Source of the DNA: Nonomuraea cavernae
Lineage (GTDB): Bacteria; Actinomycetota; Actinomycetes; Streptosporangiales; Streptosporangiaceae
Assembly: GCF_014646355.1 (NCBI RefSeq)
Contig: NZ_BMNH01000025.1
Span: forward strand, 1-64,000
Length of the DNA: 64,000 nt
Direction of reading: 5' to 3'
Below the pieces are notes generated by a model. It worked only from the letters and a program-made list of their open reading frames with translations, was not told the DNA's origin and ran no database searches. Position numbers and translations under genes: made by a program. Below are positions 15,821-24,513 of the stretch, one piece after another (the stretch's first letter is position 1; each line of letters begins with the position of its first letter).

Positions 15821-17266
15821 TCAGATGCGCTCGGGCACCTCGTTGCCGGCGGCGCGGATCGCCTTGGGCAGATTGACCAGCGCCAGCAGCACGAACCCCA
15901 GGACGAAGAAAATGATCATCGAGACGATGGCGATGCGGTAGCTGTTGGTCAGCTGCAGCGCGATCGTCACCGTCAGCGCGCCGATGAAGGCCGAGCCCTT
16001 GTCGCTGATCTGCAGCAGGCTGAAGTACTCCGCCTCCCGGCCCTTCGGGATCACCTGCGAGAACAGCGAGCGCGACAGCGCCTGGGTGCCGCCCAGCACG
16101 ATGGCGATCGCCAGCGCCAGCAGGTAGAACTGGACCGGCTCGCCCTCCTCGACGAACAGGGCGCTGACCACGATCACCGTCCACACGACCAGGCTGCCGA
16201 GCACGGTGCGCTTGGTGCCGAACCGGCGGGCCAGCAGGCCGAGCAGCAGCGCGCCGAAGAACGCCACGAACTGCACCATCAGGATCGCGCTGATCTGCAC
16301 GGTCCGGTCCAGCTTGAGGGCCTCGGAGGCGAAGGCCGCGCTGTTGCCGATGACCGTCTGGATGCCGTCGTTGTAGACCAGGTACGCCACCAGGAACAGC
16401 AGCGTCAGCGGATAGCGGCGCAGCTCCCTCAGCGTGCGGCCGAGCTGGCGGAAGCTGCCGCCGACCGAGCGCAGCGCGGTGGTCTCGTGCGGCGGGACCG
16501 GCCGGTTGCGCAGGCGCAGCAGCGGGATCAGGGTGAACGTCGCCCACCACAGCCCGGCCGACATCATGCAGATCCGCACCGCCATGCCCTCGGACAGGCC
16601 CAGGCTCTCGTGCTGCAGGTAGAGCACCAGATTGAGGGCCAGCAGCAGCCCGCCGCCCAGATAGCCGATCGCCCATCCGCGCGAGGAGACGCCGTCGCGC
16701 TCGTCGGGCGTGGAGATCTGCGGCAGGAACGAGTCGTAGACCACGACCGAGGCCCCGTAGGCCAGGTTGGCCAGCACGAACAGCACGCCGCCCAGCAGGT
16801 AGCGGTCGCCCTCGACGAAGAACAGGCCGAGCGTGGCCAGCGCGCCGAGGTAGGCGAACCCGCCGAGCAGCTCGCGCTTGCGGCCGGTGTGGTCGGCCAG
16901 CGCGCCGACGATCGGCAGGAAGACGATCTGCAGGAACACCGCCACGGTCAGCGTGAGCCCGAAGAACGCGGCGGGCCGGATGTCGGCGCCGAGCACGTCG
17001 ACGTAGCCGAGCCCCGGGTCGGCGGCGACCAGCGCGTCGAAGTCGTCCGCACAGGTGGCGGCGGCGACCGAGGGGAAGTCGGTGGCGCACGCGGAGGTCT
17101 TGGCCACGGCGATCAGGTAGGGGCCGAGGAAGACCGAGACGATCGTGGTGTAGAAGGCGGAGTTGGCCCAGTCGTAGAAGTACCAGGCCCGCTGCTCGCG
17201 CCTGCGGGCGACGGGGGAGTCGTGGGCGGGGTCGTCAGGAACCGCGGGGGGTGCGGGTACGGGCAT
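15821..17266 (-). CDS. MFS transporter, UMF1/Atg22-like
   Basis: 481 residues with about 12 membrane segments. The N-terminal motif REQRAWYFYDWANSAFYTT (about 22-40) is the signature of the UMF1 (vacuole effluxer Atg22-like) branch. A loop of about 40 residues between the first two helices holds CATDFPSVAAATCADDFD, with two Cys that could pair outside the cell. The central loop is basic (HETTALRSVGGSFRQLGRTL). Substrate is unknown; fungal homologues export amino acids and bacterial ones are uncharacterised. It is the last gene of the operon, 15 nt after the GDPD gene, and is followed by a terminator. Confidence 0.9.
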   Translation of the reverse strand: MPVPAPPAVPDDPAHDSPVARRREQRAWYFYDWANSAFYTTIVSVFLGPYLIAVAKTSACATDFPSVAAATCADDFDALVAADPGLGYVDVLGADIRPAAFFGLTLTVAVFLQIVFLPIVGALADHTGRKRELLGGFAYLGALATLGLFFVEGDRYLLGGVLFVLANLAYGASVVVYDSFLPQISTPDERDGVSSRGWAIGYLGGGLLLALNLVLYLQHESLGLSEGMAVRICMMSAGLWWATFTLIPLLRLRNRPVPPHETTALRSVGGSFRQLGRTLRELRRYPLTLLFLVAYLVYNDGIQTVIGNSAAFASEALKLDRTVQISAILMVQFVAFFGALLLGLLARRFGTKRTVLGSLVVWTVIVVSALFVEEGEPVQFYLLALAIAIVLGGTQALSRSLFSQVIPKGREAEYFSLLQISDKGSAFIGALTVTIALQLTNSYRIAIVSMIIFFVLGFVLLALVNLPKAIRAAGNEVPERI

Positions 17267-17281
17267 GGTGTCCAGTCGCTC

Positions 17282-18082
17282 CTAGGCGGCCAGGTGGCCG
17301 GGATGCCACAGCCCGCGACGGTCGAGGACGTCGCGCAGGCCGGTGACGTTGTCGGTCATGATGCCGTCGACGCCGAGATCGAGCAGGTGCTCCATGCGGG
17401 TGGCGTCGTTGATGGTCCAGACGTGCACCTGCATGCCGATGGCGTGGGCGGTGCGGATCAGGCTGCGGGTGGTGACGCGCAGCCCGCGAAACCCCACCGG
17501 CACCTGCGCGCACGGGACGCCGGCGCGCGACAGGCGGGTGAGCAGCCGGCCGTAGCCGGAGGTGGAGGCGGCGGCGCGCAGCGTGGCGACGCCGCGCGGG
17601 CCGAGCGCGGAGCAGACCTCCCGGCCGACCGCGGCCCTGGCCAGCATCAGCCGCTCCTCGGAGAAGGAGGTCAGGCACACGCGGTCGTGGGCGCCCGTGC
17701 GCCTGATCGCGTCGGCCAGCGGGGCGATGGCGCCCGCCTCCTTCACGTCGATGTTGAAGCGGTGCTCCGGCCAGGTGCCGAGCAGGTCCTCCAGCAGCGG
17801 GATCTCGTGGACGCCGCCGATGCGGGCCCGCCTGACGGCGCTGTAGGGCAGCTCGGAGATCCGGCCGCGCCGGTCGGTGACGCGGTCGAGCGTGTGGTCG
17901 TGGAAGGCGAGCAGCACGCCGTCGGAGGTGGCGTGGGCGTCGGTCTCCAGGTAGCTGTAGCCCAGCCGCACGGATCGCTCGAAGGCCTCGGCGGAGTTCT
18001 CGGCGCCCTCGGCGGAGCCTCCGCGATGGGCGAAGGCCAGCGGGCCCGGATGGTCGAGGAACGCGAAGCGGCGGCTCAGCAC
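17282..18082 (-). CDS. glycerophosphodiester phosphodiesterase
   Basis: 266 residues, TIM-barrel GDPD. Hydrolyses deacylated phospholipids (glycerophosphodiesters) to glycerol 3-phosphate and an alcohol. Active-site motifs: HRGG with following EN (about 19-28), LETDAHATSDG (about 45-55), FHDHTLDR (about 60-67) and NIDVKE (about 109-114). No signal peptide is apparent, so it is probably cytoplasmic. The start is a GTG at 18082 with AGGA close by; spacing is tight, so a downstream start is possible. It lies 36 nt after the TrmH-like gene. Confidence 0.9.
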   Translation of the reverse strand: MLSRRFAFLDHPGPLAFAHRGGSAEGAENSAEAFERSVRLGYSYLETDAHATSDGVLLAFHDHTLDRVTDRRGRISELPYSAVRRARIGGVHEIPLLEDLLGTWPEHRFNIDVKEAGAIAPLADAIRRTGAHDRVCLTSFSEERLMLARAAVGREVCSALGPRGVATLRAAASTSGYGRLLTRLSRAGVPCAQVPVGFRGLRVTTRSLIRTAHAIGMQVHVWTINDATRMEHLLDLGVDGIMTDNVTGLRDVLDRRGLWHPGHLAA

Positions 18083-18118
18083 GTCCTGAAGTATGCCTTT
18101 CGTGGATGCACGATGAGG

Positions 18119-18658
18119 TTACGAATCGGGGAGATTCTGCCATTCCTGGCGTCGGGCCTCGGCCAGCGCGATCGCGGCGGCCACCGAGACGTTGAACGAG
18201 CCGACCCGTCCGACCTGGGGGATGTAACAGACCCCGTCGGCCGCGTCGAGCAGGGCCGGTGAGCAGCCGTGGTCCTCGCTGCCGACCACCAGGCACACGT
18301 CACGGCCGAGGTCGGCCCGGTGCAGCGGCACCGCCTCGGAGGTCAGCTCGATGGCCAGCACGGTGTAGCCGTCGGCCTTGGCGGCCTTGACCGCCTCGCC
18401 GGCGGGCACCGCTTCGTGCCAGGTGACCAGGCGTTCGGTGCCGAGCGCGGTCTTGCCCGCCTTGGGATTGGTCGGCGGGGTGGCGTTGCCGGCCAGCCAG
18501 ATCTGGTCGACGCCGAAGGCGGCGGCGGTGCGGAAGATCGAGCCCACGTTGAAGGGGCCGGTCACCGACTCCAGGATCAGGGCCAGCCGGTTGCCGGTCT
18601 GGCGGCGCCAGGTGCGGTTGAGGCGCTTGACATCGGTGGGGCGCAGCTGCCGTCTCAT
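18119..18658 (-). CDS. SpoU/TrmH family RNA 2'-O-methyltransferase
   Basis: 179 residues. SPOUT (trefoil-knot) methyltransferase acting on the 2'-OH of tRNA or rRNA. Motif 1: SVTGPFNVGSIFRTAAAFG (with the catalytic Asn/Arg). Motif 2: LVVGSEDHG. Motif 3: VGSFNVSVAAAIAL. A short basic N-terminus (MRRQLRPTDVKRLNRTWRR) may bind RNA; no extra L30e-like domain is present. The target nucleotide is not predictable. The ATG overlaps the stop of the upstream methyltransferase by 4 nt (ATGA). Confidence 0.92.
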   Translation of the reverse strand: MRRQLRPTDVKRLNRTWRRQTGNRLALILESVTGPFNVGSIFRTAAAFGVDQIWLAGNATPPTNPKAGKTALGTERLVTWHEAVPAGEAVKAAKADGYTVLAIELTSEAVPLHRADLGRDVCLVVGSEDHGCSPALLDAADGVCYIPQVGRVGSFNVSVAAAIALAEARRQEWQNLPDS

Positions 18659-19245
18659 CGCTTCACTCTCAGAATCCGGTAGGCGGCCCGGGAGGCCTCG
18701 CGGGAGGCCTGCCAGCCCTGCTCGCCGAGCCAGCGCTGCAGGGAGTCGGAGCCGAGGTGTTTCTGCACGACCAGGTAGGCGACCCCGCCGGGCGCCAGCC
18801 GCGTCAGCCAGCGGGTGAGCATCTCGTGCAGCGCCGGCTTGCCGATGCGGATGGCCGGGTTGGACCAGATGGCGTCGAACGTCACATCGTCGGGGACCTC
18901 GTCGGCGTGCATCGCTCTTACTTTGTAAAGGCCCGCGGCCCGGGCGTTGCGCTCCGTGAGCTCCACGCTGCGCCGGTTGACGTCGACGGCCCACACGGTC
19001 GCCTCCGGAGCGCGCGAGGCCATGGTGAGGGCGATCGGGCCGTAGCCGCAGCCGAGGTCGAGCAGGTCGCCCTCGGCGGGCGGCGGCGGGACCGTCTCCA
19101 GCAGGACGCGGGTGCCGAGGTCGATCCGCTCGGGGCTGAACACGCCCCTGTCGGTCTCCAGCCGAAGGTGCAGGTCGGGCAGCACGAGGTCGACGACGCC
19201 CGGCCGGCTCGACGCCCCCGGTCGCTCGGAGAAGTAGTGGGCCAC
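18655..19245 (-). CDS. RsmC-like class I SAM-dependent methyltransferase
   Basis: 196 residues from GTG 19245 (MAHYFSERPG); a TTG at 19254 is also possible. SAM-binding motif I LLDLGCGYGPIAL (about 62-74), motif II AVDVNRRSVEL, and ASN-P-type motif IWSNPAIRIG (about 131-140). This equals the C-terminal catalytic domain of RsmC (16S rRNA G1207 N2-methylation) without the N-terminal domain, as usual in actinomycetes. The NPP of the catalytic motif reads NPA here. It starts 11 nt after the VWA gene and overlaps the TrmH-like gene, so two RNA modification genes are embedded in the MoxR operon. Confidence 0.87.
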   Translation of the reverse strand: MAHYFSERPGASSRPGVVDLVLPDLHLRLETDRGVFSPERIDLGTRVLLETVPPPPAEGDLLDLGCGYGPIALTMASRAPEATVWAVDVNRRSVELTERNARAAGLYKVRAMHADEVPDDVTFDAIWSNPAIRIGKPALHEMLTRWLTRLAPGGVAYLVVQKHLGSDSLQRWLGEQGWQASREASRAAYRILRVKR

Positions 19246-19256
19246 GGGCCGCAACG

Positions 19257-20204
19257 TTACGGGATCCGGGCACCGAACAGGACCGCGGCACCGGCCACCA
19301 GCAGCCCGCACAGGATCGCGGCCACGATGAACCACTGGGTGATCTCCTGGTCGACCAGCTTGAAACCGAGCGAGGTGCCGATCTGCTCGTAGACGTCGCG
19401 CAGCTCGTTGCCGGACTCCGCCGAGTAGGCCCGGCCGCTGGTGCCGTCGGACAGCGACTGCAGGGTCTGCTTGTTGACCGGCACGTTGACCGGGCGGCCG
19501 TCGATGGAGACCGTGCCCTCCTGCGTGCCGTACGCGATCGTGGAGACCGGCACCGCCGCCTGCTTGGCGGCGTCGATGGCCTCGTTGACCGAGCGGCCGG
19601 AGGTGTTGTCGCCGTCGGACAGCAGCACGATCGCCGCGGGCGGCGGGTCGGTGGCGGCGTCCTGGTCGAAGGAGCGCACCGAGTCGAGCGCGTTGAACAC
19701 CGCCTCGCCGATCGCGGTGCCGGGGCGGGTCGACAGGTTGCCGATGGCGGTGACCACGGCCTGGTGGTCGGTCGTGGGGGAGATGACGACGTTGGCCGAG
19801 CGGGCGAAGGAGACCACGCCCACGTTGAACCGGTCGGGCAGCTCGCTGACGAACGCCTGGGCGGCGGCCTTGGCGGCGGTGATGCGGTCGGGCTGGACGT
19901 CGTCGGCGTCCATCGACAGCGACACGTCCAGCGCGACCATGATGGTGGCGCGGTCGCGCGGCACCTTGACCTGGTCGGCGGGTTTGGCCGCGCCGATGAC
20001 CAGCAGCGCCATCATGGCCAGGAACAGCAGCGGGGCCACGTGCCGCCGCCAGCCGGGCCCGGCGGGGGCGACCAGGTCGAGCAGGGCCAGGTTGGTGAAG
20101 CGGACGGTGTAGCGGCGCCGCGCCAGCTGCGCGGCCACGTAGCCCGCGATCAGCAGGGCCAGCAGGAGGAACAACCACAGCCAGGCGGGGGCGAGGAACG
20201 TCAT
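19257..20204 (-). CDS. VWA-domain membrane protein (BatA-like)
   Basis: 315 residues. Two N-terminal membrane helices (about 7-27 and 55-73), a von Willebrand factor A domain (about 85-285) with an intact MIDAS metal site ([10 protein letters not shown], then the conserved Thr in STRPGTAIG and the Asp in LLSDGDN), and a C-terminal membrane helix (about 288-310). Such proteins work with MoxR ATPases and DUF58 proteins as a chaperone-like or metal-insertion system at the membrane. The gene directly follows moxR and DUF58. Confidence 0.92.
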   Translation of the reverse strand: MTFLAPAWLWLFLLLALLIAGYVAAQLARRRYTVRFTNLALLDLVAPAGPGWRRHVAPLLFLAMMALLVIGAAKPADQVKVPRDRATIMVALDVSLSMDADDVQPDRITAAKAAAQAFVSELPDRFNVGVVSFARSANVVISPTTDHQAVVTAIGNLSTRPGTAIGEAVFNALDSVRSFDQDAATDPPPAAIVLLSDGDNTSGRSVNEAIDAAKQAAVPVSTIAYGTQEGTVSIDGRPVNVPVNKQTLQSLSDGTSGRAYSAESGNELRDVYEQIGTSLGFKLVDQEITQWFIVAAILCGLLVAGAAVLFGARIP

Positions 20205-20259
20205 GACGCCTCCTTCGTGGCCACGTCGCCGGGTCCGGTGGTCGCCTCGGCGCCCTCGG

Positions 20260-21195
20260 TCACGTCACCCTCCGGCGGGCGAGGTGGCCGATGCGGCGCT
20301 GGCGTAGCACGAACTGTGCCACATCGAACACCCAGTCCCGGTCGGTGCGCAGCACGAGGTGCGCCACGCCGGCCCGGCGCAGCGCGGCCCTGGTGCCCTC
20401 CCGCTGCAGGGCGGCCGCCTCGGCGTAGTCACGGCGGACTTTGGGCGAAAGATGCACTTCGCGTACTTTCCCGGTCTCGGGGTCGGCGAACGCGACCCGG
20501 CCCACGTCCGGCAGTTCGAGCTCGCGGGGGTCGATCACCTCGACCGCCAGCACCTGGTGGCGGGACGCGAGCCGGCGGATCGGCCGCTCCCACGGGCGTT
20601 CGGCGTCGGGGTCGAGCTCCGGCCGGGCGTCGAGGAAGTCCGACACGATCACCCGCATGCCGCGCCTGCGCCGGGTCGCCGCCAGCACCTCGATGCCCTC
20701 GGCCAGGTCGGGAGGGTCGGGCACGGGCCGGCCGCGCGGCGCGTCCATCAACGAGTGGAGCAGCCCGTACAGCGCGGGACGGCCGGTGCGCGCGGGCATC
20801 CGGTGCAGGAACTCGTCGTGGATCACCAGCGCGCCGAACCGGTCGGCCATCCGGCTGGACAGGAACCCGATCGCGCCGACCGCCGACACCACCAGATCGC
20901 GCTTGTCGGTGTCGGCGGTGCCGAAGTCCATGCTCGGCGACAGGTCCGCCAGCGCCCACGTCTCCAGCTCCCGGTCGGCGATCAGATCCCGCACGTGCGG
21001 CACGGTCGTGCGCGCGGTCACCGCCCAGTCCATCCGGCGCACGTCGTCCTCGCCCGGCACGTACACGCGGCTGTCGCCCGACTCGCTGCCCGTCCCGGGC
21101 AGCAACCCCTGGTGCGCGCCGTGCAGCAGGCCGTCCAGCTTCCTGGTGACCAGCAGCTCCAGCCGGCGCAGCGCCTGCTCCGCGGTGGCCGTCAA
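20260..21195 (-). CDS. DUF58 domain protein
   Basis: 311 residues if translation starts at TTG 21195, which overlaps the MoxR stop in TTGA; no ATG or GTG is available nearby. DUF58 has a VWA-like fold; the core motif is [16 protein letters not shown] (about 51-66) followed by [17 protein letters not shown] (about 78-94) with a MIDAS-like DLSPS. It lacks the N-terminal membrane helices found in many homologues, so it is soluble. Partner of the MoxR ATPase. Confidence 0.88.
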   Translation of the reverse strand: MTATAEQALRRLELLVTRKLDGLLHGAHQGLLPGTGSESGDSRVYVPGEDDVRRMDWAVTARTTVPHVRDLIADRELETWALADLSPSMDFGTADTDKRDLVVSAVGAIGFLSSRMADRFGALVIHDEFLHRMPARTGRPALYGLLHSLMDAPRGRPVPDPPDLAEGIEVLAATRRRRGMRVIVSDFLDARPELDPDAERPWERPIRRLASRHQVLAVEVIDPRELELPDVGRVAFADPETGKVREVHLSPKVRRDYAEAAALQREGTRAALRRAGVAHLVLRTDRDWVFDVAQFVLRQRRIGHLARRRVT

Positions 21196-22193
21196 CGGCT
21201 CTGGTTCCAGACGACGAGAGGCGGCGGCACGGCCTGCAGGATCTGCCGGACGACCTGCTCGGGATCGACGCCGTCGGCCAGCGCGTCGAAGGTGAGCATC
21301 AGACGGTGCCCCATCACGTCGACGGCCACGTCCCGTACGTCGTCGGGCAGCAGGTAGTCGCGGCCGCGCAGCAGCGCCAGCGCCCGCCCGGCGGCGACCA
21401 GGCCGAGCGTCGCGCGCGGGCTGACGCCGATCTCGATGGTCTCGGCCAGGTCGGGCACGCCGTACTCGGCCGGGGCGCGGGTGGACATCACCAGCCGCAC
21501 CACGTAGTCGGCGACCAGCGGGTGGATCGAGACCTGCTCGGCGGCCTCCTGCAGGGCCATCAACCGCTGCGGGTCGAGCACCCGCTCCGGCGAGGGCGGG
21601 GTGACGCTCATCCGGTGCAGGATCTCCAGCTCCTCGTGGGCGCTGGGATGCGGCACCCGGACGCGGAACAGGAACCGGTCGCGCTGCACCTCGGGCAGCG
21701 GGTAGACGCCCTCGGACTCGATCGGGTTCTGGGTGGCCAGCACGATGAACGGCCTGGGCAGCTCGTGCGTCACGCCCGCCAGCGTGACCTGGCGCTCGGC
21801 CATGACCTCCAGCAGCGCCGACTGCACCTTGGCCGGGGCGCGGTTGATCTCGTCGGCGAGCAGGAAGTTCACGAACACCGGGCCCAGCTCGACGTCGAAC
21901 TTCTCGTTGGACGGGTGGAACACCCGGGTGCCGACGATGTCGCTCGGCACCAGATCGGGGGTGAACTGGATGCGGGCGAACGTGCCGCCCACCACGGTGG
22001 CCAGGGTGGAGGCGGCAAGGGTCTTGGCGACGCCCGGGACTCCCTCCAGCAGGCAGTGCCCGCGCGCGAGCAGGGCCACGATCAGCCTCTCGACCATGTG
22101 GTCCTGCCCGACGATGACCCGCCGGACCTCGTCGAGGGTCTGACGCAGCACGGCCGCGTCGGTTCCGCCTGGCAACTCTTCGGCGACGCTCAT
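21192..22193 (-). CDS. MoxR family AAA+ ATPase
   Basis: 333 residues from ATG 22193; an ATG 9 nt upstream is an alternative. Walker A is GVPGVAKT (about 47-54), Walker B LLADEIN (about 109-115), sensor 1 LATQNPIE (about 153-160), Arg finger region PEVQRDRFLFR, and a C-terminal lid domain. MoxR proteins act as chaperones that assemble or activate complexes together with VWA partners, which are encoded next. First gene of the minus-strand operon; only 56 bp separate it from the divergent membrane protein. Confidence 0.95.
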   Translation of the reverse strand: MSVAEELPGGTDAAVLRQTLDEVRRVIVGQDHMVERLIVALLARGHCLLEGVPGVAKTLAASTLATVVGGTFARIQFTPDLVPSDIVGTRVFHPSNEKFDVELGPVFVNFLLADEINRAPAKVQSALLEVMAERQVTLAGVTHELPRPFIVLATQNPIESEGVYPLPEVQRDRFLFRVRVPHPSAHEELEILHRMSVTPPSPERVLDPQRLMALQEAAEQVSIHPLVADYVVRLVMSTRAPAEYGVPDLAETIEIGVSPRATLGLVAAGRALALLRGRDYLLPDDVRDVAVDVMGHRLMLTFDALADGVDPEQVVRQILQAVPPPLVVWNQSR

Positions 22194-22249
22194 GACGCCC
22201 ATTCCACCAAACGTGCCGCAAACGTGCACGACGCCACGTCTGTGCTTTC

Positions 22250-23020
22250 ATGGCAAACGTGGCAGTTCCGCTGCAGTACGGCGATCCGCCCCGGCTGGGG
22301 CCCTTCCAGGTGCAGGCGCGTCTGCACACCGGCTCGGCCGGCTTCGTGTACCTCGCCCATGCGGCCGACGGGCGCGCGGTCTCGCTGGCGGTGCTCACCC
22401 GGGGGGCGGCGCTGGACGCGGCGGCGCGCGAGCGGTTCGTCACCGCGATCCGGGAGGCCACCGCGCACGGCGGCGTGCGGGGCTGGCTCGAACGGGCCAC
22501 CCGGTCACGGGCCGCCGTGCTCGACGGGGCGCCCCAAGTGCTCGCCATGGACACCGGCCGGGCGCCCTGGGTGGCGGTGCCGTACGTGCCGGGCCGGCCG
22601 GGAGCCGAGCGGTTCCTGGAGCCGGTCATGGTCGGCGGGACGTTCATCGGCCTGGCGCACGGCCCCGACTTCGTCCCCTACTGGCTGACCGACCGCTCGC
22701 CCGCGCTGCCCGCCCCGCCGCCGGGCCGGCGCCCGCTGACCGAGACCGCGCGGCGGGTGCTGTTCGCCGCGCTGGCGCTCGCCGTGCTGGTGCTCCTGCT
22801 CGTGACGATCCTGCTGTTGCTGCTGCTGGGCCGGCAGGACGCCGACCCGATGCCCAGGCCGCTGCCGCCCACCAACTTCGAGCCGTCGCCGCCGCCGAGC
22901 CCCGCCAGCCCGGAGCCGCGCCAGCCTTCGCCCAGCCCCACGCCGTCGCCCACCGACAGCGGCGGGGGCACCCCCGGCCGCTCTCCCGGCGACGATCAGG
23001 GCGACGAGCCGCCGCTCTGA
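22250..23020 (+). CDS. single-pass membrane protein with degenerate kinase N-lobe and Pro-rich tail
   Basis: 256 residues. The first 65 residues look like the N-lobe of a bacterial Ser/Thr kinase (LGPFQVQARLHTGSAGFVYL, then GRAVSLAVLTR where the beta-3 Lys should be, then an alpha-C-like helix), but the glycine loop is decayed and the Lys is replaced. No C-lobe motifs (HRD, DFG) follow. One membrane helix lies at about 180-205 and after it a Pro/Ser-rich tail (about 212-256) of PSPSPTPSP type, likely outside the cell. The gene is divergent to moxR across 56 bp, so both may share control. Function unknown; a pseudokinase scaffold is one idea. Confidence 0.65.
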   Translation: MANVAVPLQYGDPPRLGPFQVQARLHTGSAGFVYLAHAADGRAVSLAVLTRGAALDAAARERFVTAIREATAHGGVRGWLERATRSRAAVLDGAPQVLAMDTGRAPWVAVPYVPGRPGAERFLEPVMVGGTFIGLAHGPDFVPYWLTDRSPALPAPPPGRRPLTETARRVLFAALALAVLVLLLVTILLLLLLGRQDADPMPRPLPPTNFEPSPPPSPASPEPRQPSPSPTPSPTDSGGGTPGRSPGDDQGDEPPL

Positions 23021-23039
23021 CCCTCACCTTTTCGATGGG

Positions 23040-23184
23040 CGCCTTTCTCACATTCGTCTTCGCCTGTCGACGGTTATTCGCTCACGGAAGAATGCGCCTT
23101 TAGAGAAATGCGCCCCCAGCGAAAAGGCGGGGTCACGCGTACGGCCCGGGTCTAGCGTCGGAGAAATAGTCCGGGAGAAAGGCG
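23040..23184. promoter_or_regulatory. repeated CGCCTTT motif upstream of clpP
   Basis: The heptamer occurs four times in 145 bp before the first clpP start: forward at 23040-23046 and 23095-23101, inverted (AAAGGCG) at 23123-23129 and 23178-23184. The stretch is much more AT-rich than its surroundings. The PopR palindrome TCTGCC-N3-GGCAGA known from Streptomyces clpP3 was not found. Confidence 0.35.
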
Positions 23185-23188
23185 ATCC

Positions 23189-23752
23189 GTGAGCGAAACC
23201 ACCCGCACCCAGTGGCCCGACCAGCTCAGTCAGCGGCTCATGAGGGAACGAATCCTCGTTCTCGGCCAGGAGGTCGACGACGACATTTGCAACCGGCTCT
23301 GCGGCGAGCTGCTATTGCTCGCGGCCGAGGATCCCAAGCGTGACATAACGCTTTACATCAATTCGCCGGGCGGTTCGGTGTCGGCCGGCCTGGCACTGTA
23401 CGACATGATGCAGTTCATCCCGTGCGACGTGGCGACGGTGGCGATGGGCTTCGCCGCCTCCATGGGCCAGATGCTGCTGTGCGCCGGCGCGCCGGGCAAG
23501 CGCTACGCCCTGCCCAACTCCCGGATCGTCATGCACCAGCCGCTCGGCGGCATCGGCGGCTCGGCGGCCGACATCCAGATCCAGGCCGAGAATCTGCTCT
23601 ACACCAAGCGCCGGCTGGCCGAGCTGATCGCCCGTCACACCGGCCAGCCGCTGGAGCGCATCCAGGCCGACTCCGACCGCGACCGCTGGTTCACCGCCCA
23701 GGAGGCGCTGGAGTACGGCTTCGTCGACCACATCGCCGAAGGGCTCAACTGA
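23189..23752 (+). CDS. clpP: ATP-dependent Clp protease proteolytic subunit (clpP3-like)
   Basis: 187 residues. Ser peptidase core of the Clp machine. Catalytic Ser91 (GFAASMGQ), His116 (VMHQPLGG) and Asp in the DRDRWF segment (about 168) are all present. Start is GTG 23189 with a purine-rich GGGAGAAAGG upstream. It is followed after 1 nt by a second clpP. In S. coelicolor the clpP3-clpP4 pair is a backup induced when ClpP1P2 is lost. That this pair is the backup and not the main pair is inferred from the absence of tig upstream and clpX downstream. Confidence 0.93.
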   Translation: MSETTRTQWPDQLSQRLMRERILVLGQEVDDDICNRLCGELLLLAAEDPKRDITLYINSPGGSVSAGLALYDMMQFIPCDVATVAMGFAASMGQMLLCAGAPGKRYALPNSRIVMHQPLGGIGGSAADIQIQAENLLYTKRRLAELIARHTGQPLERIQADSDRDRWFTAQEALEYGFVDHIAEGLN

Positions 23753-23753
23753 G

Positions 23754-24371
23754 ATGAGCGGACGTTACGTGCTGCCCTCCTTCACGGAGCGCACCTCCTA
23801 CGGGATCAAGGAGATGAACCCGTACAACAAGCTGTTCGAGGACCGGGTCATCTTCCTCGGCACCCCGATCGACGACACGTCCGCCAACGACGTGATGGCG
23901 CAGCTGCTCACGCTGGAGTCGATCGACCCCGACCAGGACATCAACATCTACATCAACTCGCCGGGCGGGTCGTTCACCGCGATGGCCGCTATCTACGACA
24001 CCATGCAGTTCGTCCGGCCGGAGATCCACACCGTCTGCATCGGGGAGGCCGCCTCGGCGGCGGCGGTCCTGCTGGCGGCGGGCACCCCGGGCAAGCGGGC
24101 CGCGCTGCCGCACGCGCGGGTGCTGCTCCACCAGCCGGCCACCGAGGGCGCGCGCGGCCAGTCGAGCGACCTGGAGATCCACGCCCGCGAGATCCTGCGC
24201 ATGCGCGACCAGCAGGAGGAGATCCTGGCCCGGCACACCGGGCGCACGACGCTGGAGATCAGGCACGACCTCGAGCGCGACCGCATCTTCACCGCCGAGC
24301 AGGCCCGCTCCTACCGGCTGATCGACGACATCTACGCGTCGAGAAAGCGCACCCTGGTCCCGGCCCGCTGA
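23754..24371 (+). CDS. clpP: ATP-dependent Clp protease proteolytic subunit (clpP4-like)
   Basis: 205 residues. Second ClpP paralogue, probably forming the other ring of a heteromeric tetradecamer. Ser101 is in GEAASAAAV, where the usual Met-Gly after the Ser is replaced by Ala-Ala; His126 is in LLHQPATEG; the acid is in DLERDRIFT. It has an N-terminal extension ending in FTERTSYGIKEMNPYNKLFE, typical of the second actinobacterial ClpP. Translationally coupled to the first gene and followed by a strong terminator. Confidence 0.93.
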   Translation: MSGRYVLPSFTERTSYGIKEMNPYNKLFEDRVIFLGTPIDDTSANDVMAQLLTLESIDPDQDINIYINSPGGSFTAMAAIYDTMQFVRPEIHTVCIGEAASAAAVLLAAGTPGKRAALPHARVLLHQPATEGARGQSSDLEIHAREILRMRDQQEEILARHTGRTTLEIRHDLERDRIFTAEQARSYRLIDDIYASRKRTLVPAR

Positions 24372-24380
24372 CGACCTGAG

Positions 24381-24411
24381 GTGGCGCGCCGGGGTTCCAC
24401 CGGCGCGCCAC
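24381..24411 (+). terminator. terminator after the clpP pair
   Basis: Perfect 12-bp stem GTGGCGCGCCGG / CCGGCGCGCCAC with a 7-nt loop, 10 nt after the stop codon. Confidence 0.85.
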
Positions 24412-24415
24412 CGTC

Positions 24416-24513
24416 GGCCGTCCGCCTGACGGACGGATCCCCGCGGTCGCCGGCCGTTCGGCTGACGGACGGATCCCCGTGACCGCCGGCCGTTCGGTCG
24501 ACCGCGGGATCCC
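24416..24513. repeat. tandem repeat, 36-bp unit, about 2.7 copies
   Basis: Copies begin at 24416, 24452 and 24488; each starts GGCCGT(C/T)CG and contains GACGGACGGATCCC or a decayed form. The third copy runs into the promoter of the WYL regulator gene. Confidence 0.75.

Noticed and set aside
23021-23188. PopR operator before the clpP pair
   Set aside because: No TCTGCC-N3-GGCAGA palindrome is present.
24416-24513. CRISPR-like array
   Set aside because: Units are directly adjacent tandem copies without unique spacers, and no cas genes are near.
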